From positions 3,639,570-3,703,569 of the forward strand of contig NC_023035.1 in the NCBI RefSeq assembly GCF_000507245.1: 64,000 nt of DNA, in the 5' to 3' direction. The first letter of the stretch is position 1, and each line of letters starts with the position of its first letter. Shown piece by piece: positions 17,145-24,828 of this stretch. This stretch comes from Salinispira pacifica (lineage in GTDB: Bacteria; Spirochaetota; Spirochaetia; DSM-27196; Salinispiraceae). Below the pieces are notes generated by a model that saw nothing but the letters and a program-made list of their open reading frames with translations, was not told the origin of the DNA and ran no database searches. The position numbers and the translations under genes were made by a program.

Positions 17145-18518
17145 ATGAAGCGTCTTGTATTTTTGTTGTTCGGTTTTGCGCTTCTGTTCCCGGTACAGGT
17201 TTTTGCCGCAGGCGGCGCTGAGGAGTCCACAAGCGAACCTGTGGAGTTCGATTTCTGGACCACCCAGACTCAGTCGGACAGAATGGCAACAATTCAGGTT
17301 CTCATCGATACCTACAGTGCTATCAATCCCAATGTGACGATCAATCTGGTTCCTGTTGATGAAAACGATATTCCCACGCAGATGAATGCAGCCGCCGCTG
17401 CCGGAACCCTGCCGGGGCTGGTGGAAATGGGAGCGGAAAATGCCGTGACCTTCGGAGCCGAAGGCTACATGGACAAGGCGGCAACCGCAGCTCTTGTTGA
17501 GGAAATCGGGGCTGACAACTTCTACAGCGGTGTGCTCAGACTGGTTTCCGACGGCGAAGGGGGATACTATGCCCTGCCCTATCATGGCTGGATTCAGGGA
17601 ATCTGGTACCGTTCCGACTGGTTCGAAGAGGCCGGTCTGGATCCCCCCAACAGCTGGGAAAATATCCGTGAAGCGGCGGAATATTTTTACCGGCCGGATG
17701 AAAACCAGTATGGAATTCTGGTGGGAACCACCGCCGAGACCTTCACCGAGCAGTGTTTCACCCCCATCGCCATGTCCAACGGTGCAGCATTGTTTGACCG
17801 GGACGGAAATCTGGTATTCAACAGTCCGGAAATGAAGGAAGCGGTGGAGTTTTACGCAGAACTGGCCCAGTACAATCCTCCGGGACCCCAGACCTGGAGA
17901 GCCCGGGACTATTACCTGCAGGGAAAAATGGCCATGTTCTTCTATTCCACCTACATCATGGACGATCTTGCCCTGGCGGAAGTTGCAGCCGGAAGCCTTA
18001 CAAACGAAAACTTTGAAAACCTTGAAGGTGCAAGCTTCGACCCTGATCTGGCGGATAATACCAAGCTTGCTCCCATCATCAGCAATTCCAGGGATGCAGG
18101 CTATGGTGTGGTGGTGACCATGGGACTCACCGAGCAGGAAGATCCGGCGGTTACCAGTGCGGCGGCGAAGTTCCTGCGCTATCTCTACACCCAGAACGCA
18201 TACATCACATTTCTTCATATGGCACCCGGGGGCATGAATCCCACGCTGAAAGAGATCGCAACCAACGCCCGCTTCCAGAATGATCCCAAGGGAATTTTCG
18301 CCAACTACGGACCGGACAAGATGGCGGAAATCATCTCCGGTATGAATGAAATCCAGACCTTCTCCATCGTGGACGGTCGCCGTATTGAAGCTGCCAGTGC
18401 CATCTTCTCCAACCAGATTATTCCTCAAATGCTCTTTGCCATTACCCAGGAAGGAGCGGCAGTGGACCGGGCCATGGAAAATGCGGAACAGGCAATGATG
18501 GATATTATCAACCAGTAA
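17145..18518 (+). CDS. sugar ABC transporter, extracellular solute-binding protein
   Basis: A 457-residue family-1 solute-binding protein (periplasmic or lipid-facing) with a signal peptide (MKRLVFLLFGFALLFP, cleavage near VFAAGGAEE). The typical FDFWTTQTQSDR start of the mature domain and PYHGWIQGIWYRSDWFEEAGLDPP motif are visible. TAAGGAGG precedes the ATG, the best ribosome-binding site in the region. It is followed by a hairpin and two permease genes. The sugar is unknown; the divergent GH3 N-acetylhexosaminidase-like gene suggests an amino-sugar glycoside. Confidence 0.93.
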   Translation: MKRLVFLLFGFALLFPVQVFAAGGAEESTSEPVEFDFWTTQTQSDRMATIQVLIDTYSAINPNVTINLVPVDENDIPTQMNAAAAAGTLPGLVEMGAENAVTFGAEGYMDKAATAALVEEIGADNFYSGVLRLVSDGEGGYYALPYHGWIQGIWYRSDWFEEAGLDPPNSWENIREAAEYFYRPDENQYGILVGTTAETFTEQCFTPIAMSNGAALFDRDGNLVFNSPEMKEAVEFYAELAQYNPPGPQTWRARDYYLQGKMAMFFYSTYIMDDLALAEVAAGSLTNENFENLEGASFDPDLADNTKLAPIISNSRDAGYGVVVTMGLTEQEDPAVTSAAAKFLRYLYTQNAYITFLHMAPGGMNPTLKEIATNARFQNDPKGIFANYGPDKMAEIISGMNEIQTFSIVDGRRIEAASAIFSNQIIPQMLFAITQEGAAVDRAMENAEQAMMDIINQ

Positions 18519-18530
18519 CCCAAGTATTTT

Positions 18531-18558
18531 GAGGACCGGAAATCATCTTCCGGTCCTC
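18531..18558 (+). terminator. intercistronic hairpin after the solute-binding protein gene
   Basis: Perfect 11-bp stem (GAGGACCGGAA, 18531-18541, with its complement at 18548-18558) and a 6-nt loop. No U run follows. Probably stabilises the abundant binding-protein mRNA and reduces read-through into the permeases. Confidence 0.75.
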
Positions 18559-18579
18559 TCCTCCTTCTGCGAGGTATGT

Positions 18580-19461
18580 ATGATAAATCTCAAGGCGATT
18601 ACCAATGAGCAGCGGGAAACCCGGCTCGGCTGGGCCCTGATCACCCCCGCCATGGCGGTCATACTGCTGCTGATTCTTTATCCCATTCTCTATAATATTT
18701 TTCTCAGTTTTTTCGATGTGGCCCTCATGGGAACCAACCGCTTCATCGGAGTGGAGAATTACACCAGAATTATCGGAGACTCCGAGTTCTGGCGGTCAGT
18801 TCTGGTTACCCTGCTTTACGTAGTCCTTTCCACACTGGGAACCACCCTGGTGGGTTTGGGGGTTGCGGTGGTAATGAACCGCAAGTTCCCTTTGAGAGGA
18901 CTGGTCCGAAGCCTGATTCTGTTTCCCTATGTGGCGCCGGTAATTTCTGTGGTGTTTGCCTGGCAATTCATTTTCGATCCGGTAAACGGTATCTTCATGC
19001 ACACCATGGTGGAGCAGCTGGGCTGGATTTCAGAGCGCTTTAATCTGATCCGGGATCCGGGCAATGCATTGTGGGTGCTCATCATATTCAATATCTGGAA
19101 AAACTTCCCATTCAGCTATCTGATGATTCTTTCACGTCTTCAGGCAATTGATTCCAATTTGTATGAGGCGGCGGAAATTGACGGAGCCAACGGCTGGCAG
19201 AAATTCAGGCATATAACCGTTCCCGAACTGTATTTCGTAATCGGAGCCCTCATGCTTCTCCGATTCATCTGGAACTTCAACAAATTTGAAGAGGTATTTC
19301 TCCTGACTGGCACCAATATTAAAGTTCTGTCCATCTACACCTATTTCAAGGCGTTTATCGGAACCATGGAGCTGGGAGATGCAAGTTCCCTGGCGGTGAT
19401 CCAGTTCATTCTGCTTACGGGAATTATTCTGATATATGTGAAGAGGGTACTCAAATGGTAG
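18580..19461 (+). CDS. sugar ABC transporter permease (MalF/UgpA type)
   Basis: A 293-residue inner-membrane permease with six hydrophobic segments. The EAA loop that contacts the ATPase is EAAEIDGANGWQKFRHITVPEL (about residues 204-225). The start at 18580 has GAGG upstream and skips an implausible extension to 18529. It overlaps the next permease gene by 7 nt. Confidence 0.93.
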   Translation: MINLKAITNEQRETRLGWALITPAMAVILLLILYPILYNIFLSFFDVALMGTNRFIGVENYTRIIGDSEFWRSVLVTLLYVVLSTLGTTLVGLGVAVVMNRKFPLRGLVRSLILFPYVAPVISVVFAWQFIFDPVNGIFMHTMVEQLGWISERFNLIRDPGNALWVLIIFNIWKNFPFSYLMILSRLQAIDSNLYEAAEIDGANGWQKFRHITVPELYFVIGALMLLRFIWNFNKFEEVFLLTGTNIKVLSIYTYFKAFIGTMELGDASSLAVIQFILLTGIILIYVKRVLKW

Positions 19462-20417
19462 GTAGAAAAGGATTTCTGCGGAAACTGGGCTTTACATTGC
19501 TGATCCTTCTGATTCTGGCTTTCTGTCTGTTTCCCTTCATTCAGATGCTCTCCACATCACTGAAGTACCAATGGGACTGGGGGAACCCCTCCCTGATCCC
19601 CACCCAAATCAATACCGGTGCATACGCCGAATTGCTGGGCATCGGTCAGTCTTTGAGCAATGTGCCCGAATCCATTATCAACCTGCTGGAGGAAAGCCCG
19701 GAACTGACAAGGGAACAGCGTCAGGAGATCCTCTCCAGGTATCAGGATACCGGAGATGTCTTTCCCTTTCTCAAATTCTTCCGGAACAGTCTGGTGCTCT
19801 CCTCAGTTGCCGCACTGATCAGTTTGATTCTTGCGGTGTTCGGTGCGTACTCCTTTGCCCGCACCAGATACCGGGGACGGGCGGTTATTCAGCGGGGTGT
19901 GTTGTTTGTATACATGTTCGGGGGGATTCTGCTTCTCATCCCGCTGTATAAAATGGCAGTGGGCATAGGACTTGCCGGCAGCAGAACGGGCACGTTTTTT
20001 GCCCTGCTGATCATTTATATGGTTCAGACTCTGCCGGTATCCCTCTACATGTTGGGGAATTTTTTCAGATCCGTGCCATTCTCCATTGAGGAAGCCGCTC
20101 TCATAGACGGGTGCACCCGGTTCAGTACCATCTTCAGAATTATCATTCCCCTGAGCATTTCCGCTCTGGTCACCGTGTACATCTACAGTTTCATGATTGC
20201 CTGGAATGAGTACCTGTTCGCCTCGGTATTTCTGAAAACGTACCGGGATATTTACACCCTTCCCCTGGGTCTGAACAGTCTATTTGTTTCCAAAAATGCA
20301 ATATGGGACAGGATTATGGCCGCTTCCATGCTCACAGCCATACCGGTAATCGCACTGTTCATGACCATCCAGAAGAGATTGGTGGGGGGACTTTCTGCGG
20401 GAGGTGTGAAAGGATAA
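19455..20417 (+). CDS. sugar ABC transporter permease (MalG/UgpE type)
   Basis: A 320-residue permease with six membrane segments and the EAA loop EEAALIDGCTRFSTIFRIIIP. It carries an extra stretch of about 40 residues in the first extracytoplasmic loop (PESIINLLEESPELTREQRQ region, about 75-105), which makes it longer than most MalG proteins; such loops may help contact the binding protein. No ATPase gene follows, so a shared MsmK/UgpC-type ATPase encoded elsewhere is presumably used. Confidence 0.92.
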   Translation: MVGRKGFLRKLGFTLLILLILAFCLFPFIQMLSTSLKYQWDWGNPSLIPTQINTGAYAELLGIGQSLSNVPESIINLLEESPELTREQRQEILSRYQDTGDVFPFLKFFRNSLVLSSVAALISLILAVFGAYSFARTRYRGRAVIQRGVLFVYMFGGILLLIPLYKMAVGIGLAGSRTGTFFALLIIYMVQTLPVSLYMLGNFFRSVPFSIEEAALIDGCTRFSTIFRIIIPLSISALVTVYIYSFMIAWNEYLFASVFLKTYRDIYTLPLGLNSLFVSKNAIWDRIMAASMLTAIPVIALFMTIQKRLVGGLSAGGVKG

Positions 20418-20454
20418 CCTCCCCCACAGTCGGCTCCCGGGGAGGGTGGAAATA

Positions 20455-20482
20455 TTGACACTTCAGGCCAACTTGCTATAAT
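20455..20482 (+). promoter_or_regulatory. pheST promoter
   Basis: TTGACA (20455-20460), 16 nt, TATAAT (20477-20482): both boxes are perfect consensus. Transcription would begin near 20489, just before the leader-peptide ATG. Confidence 0.88.
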
Positions 20483-20494
20483 ACATAGCTGTCT

Positions 20495-20584
20495 ATGATT
20501 AATCCGAATCTCCGCAACAGCTTTTTTTTCTTTTTCAGCTTTATAACCCGCAGCTGCGAGGGATTCGAAGAGGACCATGGATAA
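20495..20584 (+). CDS. pheST leader peptide (attenuator)
   Basis: A 29-codon open frame, ATG at 20495 and TAA at 20582-20584, encoding seven Phe residues, five of them consecutive (codons at 20522-20536, TTT/TTC). It begins a few bases after the predicted transcription start and lies just upstream of a terminator and pheS. The codon run makes translation sensitive to charged tRNA-Phe, the substrate-product of the enzyme encoded downstream. It is comparable in role to E. coli pheM but not similar in sequence. No strong Shine-Dalgarno is visible. Confidence 0.82.
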   Translation: MINPNLRNSFFFFFSFITRSCEGFEEDHG

Positions 20585-20639
20585 TAGATCTAAGGTACAT
20601 CAGCGGATTCCTCGCTCAGGCGGGGAATCCTTTTTTTTT
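20505..20639 (+). promoter_or_regulatory. pheST transcription attenuator (segments 1-4)
   Basis: Four mutually exclusive segments. Segment 1 (20505-20515) can pair with segment 2 (20556-20567) over 11 bp with one bulged A. Segment 2 can pair with segment 3 (20604-20615) over 12 bp including two G-U pairs, forming the antiterminator. Segment 3 pairs with segment 4 (20620-20630) to form the terminator. The five Phe codons lie between segments 1 and 2, so a ribosome stalled there covers segment 1, frees segment 2, and lets RNA polymerase continue into pheS. This is the classical trp/phe attenuation design, inferred from pairing alone. Confidence 0.85.
20605..20639 (+). terminator. Rho-independent terminator of the pheST leader
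   Basis: An 11-bp stem (20605-20615 with 20620-20630, one G-U pair) with a TCAG loop, followed directly by nine T (20631-20639). Confidence 0.92.
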
Positions 20640-20707
20640 ACCTTCGGAATACACCCGGATTTATCACCGTGCATGAATACGACATGAACACGAGAGAGGA
20701 GCGGTAC

Positions 20708-21751
20708 ATGGTGGAACAACTGCAGCAGATGCTGGAGGACTTTAAAACCGGCATAGAAAAGGTTCAATCCCTGCCTGATATGGCCCAATTCAAGGCCGAA
20801 TATCTTGGTAAAAAAGGCAGACTGAAAGGTCTCATGGCCGGAATGAGGGATCTCTCCCCTGAAGAGCGCAGCAGTTTCGGTGCCAAAGCCAACGAAGCCA
20901 AGCAGTTCATGGAAAAACTCATTCAGGAACAGAGCACCCGGATTGAATTGGAAGAGATCAACTCCCGCCTGGACAAGGAATGGCAGGATATATCCTGGAC
21001 AGACCGGTTGAAGGACAAGGGTCAGCAGGCAGCCGGACTCCATCCGTTAAGCAGCGTGATGCGTGGACTGGAGGATATTTTTCTCTCCATGGGTTTTGAT
21101 ATTCTCGACGGCCCCCATATTGAAGATGAATACCACAACTTTGAAGCATTGAATATTCCCGCCAATCATCCCGCGCGGGATATGCAGGACACGTTCTGGT
21201 TTCAGGATAAAAAACATCTTCTCCGCACCCACACTTCCAACATCCAGATCAGGGGAATGGAACAGCATAAGCCTCCGTTCAAATTCGTGGGACCGGGAAA
21301 AGTATTCCGCTCTGAAGCCCTGGATGCCAGCCACGAAGCCGCATTTCATCAGCTTGAAGGCATGATGGTGGGAAAGGATATCAGTGTTTCCCACATGATC
21401 CACTTCCTTCGTACCCTTTTGTCCGAAATCTTTCAGAAAGAGATCAAAGTCCGGCTCCGTCCGGGTTTTTTCCCTTTTGTTGAGCCTGGATTTGAACTTG
21501 ATTATGAATGCCTGCTCTGCGGCGGAACAGGCTGTTCAGTGTGTAAGCAGGTGGGCTGGGTGGAGGCCCTGGGCTGCGGCATGGTGCACCCCAATGTTCT
21601 GAAAGCAGGGAATATTGATCCCCGGGAATGGAACGGTTTTGCCTTCGGACTCGGTGTGGACCGCCTCACCATGATGCGCTACCACATTGATGATGTACGC
21701 CACATTCACAGCGGAGACCTGCTGTTTTCCCAGCAGTTCAAGGCATACTGA
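20708..21751 (+). CDS. pheS: phenylalanine-tRNA ligase alpha subunit
   Basis: A 347-residue class II synthetase subunit that, with PheT, charges tRNA-Phe. N-terminal coiled coil (about 1-80, tRNA contact), motif 2 in FRSEALDASHEAAFHQLEG, and motif 3 in GFAFGLGVDRLTMMRY. A CLLCGGTGCSVC cluster (Cys 268, 271, 276, 279) replaces the plain loop of E. coli PheS and could bind zinc; similar clusters occur in PheS of other bacteria. I start at the ATG 20708, which has GAGAGGAG upstream; in-frame starts at 20669 and 20684 are possible. Controlled by the upstream attenuator. Confidence 0.96.
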   Translation: MVEQLQQMLEDFKTGIEKVQSLPDMAQFKAEYLGKKGRLKGLMAGMRDLSPEERSSFGAKANEAKQFMEKLIQEQSTRIELEEINSRLDKEWQDISWTDRLKDKGQQAAGLHPLSSVMRGLEDIFLSMGFDILDGPHIEDEYHNFEALNIPANHPARDMQDTFWFQDKKHLLRTHTSNIQIRGMEQHKPPFKFVGPGKVFRSEALDASHEAAFHQLEGMMVGKDISVSHMIHFLRTLLSEIFQKEIKVRLRPGFFPFVEPGFELDYECLLCGGTGCSVCKQVGWVEALGCGMVHPNVLKAGNIDPREWNGFAFGLGVDRLTMMRYHIDDVRHIHSGDLLFSQQFKAY

Positions 21752-21793
21752 TCAGCCCCGGCGCAGCCGGAAATTCCACAGGGAGATTAATAG

Positions 21794-24223
21794 ATGAAGA
21801 TTAGCTTAGATTGGATACAGGATTTCACAGAATTACCCGGTGAGCTCAGCCCCGAAGAAATCGGGACGCAGTTCACCCTCTCCACCTGCGAAGTGGAAGG
21901 TGTTGAGCGCAGCAACGAACATCTGGAACAGGTGACCGTCGCACAGATCACCGGAATCGAACCCCACCCCGAGGCGGATAAACTGAATTTAGTACGCTTT
22001 AAAACCGGAGACGGGGAGAAGCAGGTGGTGTGCGGTGCGCCGAATGTTGCCGTTGGACAGAAAGTACCCTTCGCACCGGTGGGAACCACCCTGCCAATAG
22101 GCTTCACCCTGGAGCCCAAAAAGATCAGAGGGGTGTTGAGTGAAGGCATGCTCTGCGCCGAGGATGAGCTGGGGCTTGGCGAAGGTCACGAAGGCCTCAT
22201 GATCCTTGACGGCGATGCAGCCCTTGGTCAGACACTGGCTGATTACCTGAAAACTTCAACAGACGTTCTTCTGGATATTGATAACAAATCCATTACCCAC
22301 AGGCCGGATCTCTGGGGGCATTACGGCATGGCCAGGGAATTTGCCGCAGTATTCCGAAAGGAGCTGAAAACCCCTTTTGATGAGTCCTGGATGCAGAAGC
22401 TGCGGAAGCTCCAGACCAAAGATCCCTCCCCGGTAAGCATTCAGGTAGATGAAAAGAGCGCCTGTCTGGGATACATGGGATTGAGCGTTGATAATGTGAC
22501 CGTGAAGCCGAGCCCCCAGTGGATGCAGAACCGCCTGATTGCATGCGGACTCCGTCCCATCAACAATATTGTGGATATCTCAAACTACGTTATGCTCGAG
22601 CTGGGCCAGCCTAATCATATTTTTGACCGGGAGACCATCAGGGGCGGTACAATTATCGTTCGGGAAATGGGGGAACACCATACCTTCACAACTCTCGATG
22701 AAGTTGAGCGGCACATAATCCCCGGCGACACCATGGTATGCGATGCCCAGGGACCGTCGGTTATCGGCGGCATCATGGGGGGCCTAAGCTCATCTGTGAA
22801 AGAACAGACATCCAGCATTTTCATAGAAGCGGCAAACTGGGTGGATGCCAGGATCCGCCACACCTCCACCCGTTTGGGCCTTCGCACCGATTCCAGCCAG
22901 CGCTTTGAAAAATCTCTTGACACCAATCAGCTGGAACGGACCATCTGGCGGATTCTGGAACTTGTTCTTGAAAGCTGCCCCGAAGCGAAGGTTGCAGGAT
23001 CACTGGAATCCGACGGAATGAAGTACACTCCGGAATTAACCATCGACCTCAGTGAGGAACGAGTCAATTCCATTCTGGGCACAAATCTGGATGCAGCTGC
23101 CATCAAAAAATATCTTGAAAGTCTGGAATTTCAGGTCGAAATGAAATCCGAACGCCCGGGAAGCATGAAGGTCACCGTTCCCAGCTTCCGCGCAACCAAG
23201 GATATAGAAGTGGACGCCGACCTGATCGAAGAGGTGGGCAGAATTCACGGGTACGATAAACTGATCCCCATAGCTCCGAAAAATGAAATTACCGCAGTAA
23301 AACTTCTGCCGGAAAAACTGCTCAAGCGGAAAATCATGGACTTCATGGTATACCGGGGAAGAGCTCTGGAAATTTACAGCTATCCCATGGTCGGAGAAAA
23401 GCTGCTTGCACAGGCGGACTGGCATGAACTGAATGAAAAGCTGATTCTTGCCAACGCATTGAACCCGGAAACGGACCGGATGCGTCCCTCCCTCGTTCCT
23501 TCCCTGCTGGAGAAGGCCGCCCTTAACCAGAAGCATTTCAGCAGCAGCCGTTTCTTTGAACTGGGAAGGAGTTACCTTGAGGATGAAGCTGCATTCAGCC
23601 GGGAACGGCATCAGCTGGGGATTGTATTTTACTCAAAAACCCACTCCCCTTTCATGGAATTGCTGAATCTCCTGGAGGATATGTTCGAAAACCTTAATCT
23701 CAACACCAGGATCGGAATGCCGGATAAAAGCAAGCCCAACCCCTTACTGCCGGAGAACTGGCTGGGAAAACACCCCAATGAATACCTGGATATACGCATT
23801 ATGGGGAAGACAGCAGGTTTCATTTCCAGCATTCACCCGCTGATGAACCGGGCATTTAAGATCAAAGGCAACCTGGTAATGGCTCTTGTGGATCTTACCG
23901 ATTTCATGGTCCATCCTATCCAGGATAAAACCAAATACCAGCCCCTGCCGAAATTCCCCGGCTCGACTTTTGACTGTACGGTGCTGGCTGATCCCAAAAC
24001 TCCCGTGGCCGACATAATTGCCGCCGCCCGGAAACTGAAAATGAAAGAACTTGTGGATCTGCGCATCGCCGATGTTTACACCCCCGATGATCAACCGAAG
24101 GCTGTGACCCTCCGGGCCCGTTTCCTGGACAGGGATCAGACACTCAGCCCCGAGTTCATCAGTACCGCAGAAAGCCGGCTCATTGAAACGCTGGAAAAGC
24201 AGGGATACCCTCTGAAACAGTAG
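21794..24223 (+). CDS. pheT: phenylalanine-tRNA ligase beta subunit
   Basis: An 809-residue subunit of the alpha2-beta2 enzyme. Domains in order: EMAP/OB tRNA-binding domain (about 40-150, with IEPHPEADKLNLVRF), B3/B4 editing domain (about 210-390), B5 (about 405-475, HGYDKLIP after it), the catalytic-like core (about 480-690) and the FDX-ACB anticodon-binding domain (about 710-809, FPGSTFDCTVLADP). GGGAGA precedes the ATG. It lies 42 bp after pheS and probably shares its mRNA. Confidence 0.96.
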   Translation: MKISLDWIQDFTELPGELSPEEIGTQFTLSTCEVEGVERSNEHLEQVTVAQITGIEPHPEADKLNLVRFKTGDGEKQVVCGAPNVAVGQKVPFAPVGTTLPIGFTLEPKKIRGVLSEGMLCAEDELGLGEGHEGLMILDGDAALGQTLADYLKTSTDVLLDIDNKSITHRPDLWGHYGMAREFAAVFRKELKTPFDESWMQKLRKLQTKDPSPVSIQVDEKSACLGYMGLSVDNVTVKPSPQWMQNRLIACGLRPINNIVDISNYVMLELGQPNHIFDRETIRGGTIIVREMGEHHTFTTLDEVERHIIPGDTMVCDAQGPSVIGGIMGGLSSSVKEQTSSIFIEAANWVDARIRHTSTRLGLRTDSSQRFEKSLDTNQLERTIWRILELVLESCPEAKVAGSLESDGMKYTPELTIDLSEERVNSILGTNLDAAAIKKYLESLEFQVEMKSERPGSMKVTVPSFRATKDIEVDADLIEEVGRIHGYDKLIPIAPKNEITAVKLLPEKLLKRKIMDFMVYRGRALEIYSYPMVGEKLLAQADWHELNEKLILANALNPETDRMRPSLVPSLLEKAALNQKHFSSSRFFELGRSYLEDEAAFSRERHQLGIVFYSKTHSPFMELLNLLEDMFENLNLNTRIGMPDKSKPNPLLPENWLGKHPNEYLDIRIMGKTAGFISSIHPLMNRAFKIKGNLVMALVDLTDFMVHPIQDKTKYQPLPKFPGSTFDCTVLADPKTPVADIIAAARKLKMKELVDLRIADVYTPDDQPKAVTLRARFLDRDQTLSPEFISTAESRLIETLEKQGYPLKQ

Positions 24224-24254
24224 CCTGCATCTCGCTCAACAGGGAGGTCAGCAG

Positions 24255-24632
24255 ATGAATCAGTACGAAATTGAAGTCACAAAAACCGAGGAAGCCTTTG
24301 CAAAAAGCATGGCTTCCCGCAATTTCAGCGATTTCTGCAGTTATCTGGATGAGGACTGCATATTCCTCAATGGGTCCAATGTACTTCGGGGAAGGATAGC
24401 AGTTGAAGATGCGTGGCAGGCCTACTTCACCGCAGATGCAGCCCCCTTTTCCTGGAAACCGGAAACGGTAATCGCCCAGGAAGGGGGCGAAACGGCCATG
24501 AGCACCGGACCGGTCTTCGACCCCCATGGCACGCGAATAGCCGGATATACATCGATCTGGAAAAATTACGGGAACGGAATATGGCGGATAATATTCGATA
24601 AAGGAGAAACCTGGTATCCCGAATCCGGATAA
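24255..24632 (+). CDS. SnoaL/NTF2-like (DUF4440) protein
   Basis: A 125-residue protein of the small cone-shaped NTF2 fold: a helix with EEAFAKSMASRNFSDFCSYLDEDCIFL, then strands with RGRIAVEDAWQAYF and GYTSIWKNYGNGIWRIIFDKGETW. Such proteins act as small-molecule binding or enzymatic scaffolds; the ligand is unknown. AGGGAGGTC precedes the ATG, and the 31-bp gap after pheT suggests co-transcription. Confidence 0.82.
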   Translation: MNQYEIEVTKTEEAFAKSMASRNFSDFCSYLDEDCIFLNGSNVLRGRIAVEDAWQAYFTADAAPFSWKPETVIAQEGGETAMSTGPVFDPHGTRIAGYTSIWKNYGNGIWRIIFDKGETWYPESG

Positions 24633-24643
24633 TGACATCCCCG

Positions 24644-24676
24644 CAATGCCCATGGTTCCCCCAATGCCCATGGTTC
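24644..24676 (+). repeat. two-copy direct repeat, 18-bp period
   Basis: CAATGCCCATGGTTC occurs at 24644-24658 and again at 24662-24676, separated by three bases, between the SnoaL-like gene and lepB. Confidence 0.85.
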
Positions 24677-24828
24677 TGAGAAAACAGCCTCCCTTCTTTA
24701 CCATCATCCTGAAAGCGCCTATATTGTGAATACAGGATCAGTTATCGGCACAGAAACAGAGGGACAACCCTTTTCCAGTTTTTGACCGCCGATCACAAAC
24801 ATATTCGAATGAACCCATCGTCAAAGGA

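Noticed and set aside
17130-18428. 432-codon open frame on the minus strand across the sugar-binding protein gene
   Set aside because: It is fully antisense to a gene with a signal peptide and strong ribosome-binding site, and the translation is His/Gly-rich with no domain pattern.
20252-20578. 108-codon minus-strand frame across the end of the MalG-type permease and the pheST leader
   Set aside because: Covers the attenuator in antisense and has no ribosome-binding site; the leader-peptide reading explains the sequence better.
20448-20668. T-box riboswitch upstream of pheS
   Set aside because: I see no T-box consensus (TGGNACCGCG-like) element, and the Phe-codon leader with alternative stems accounts for the region.
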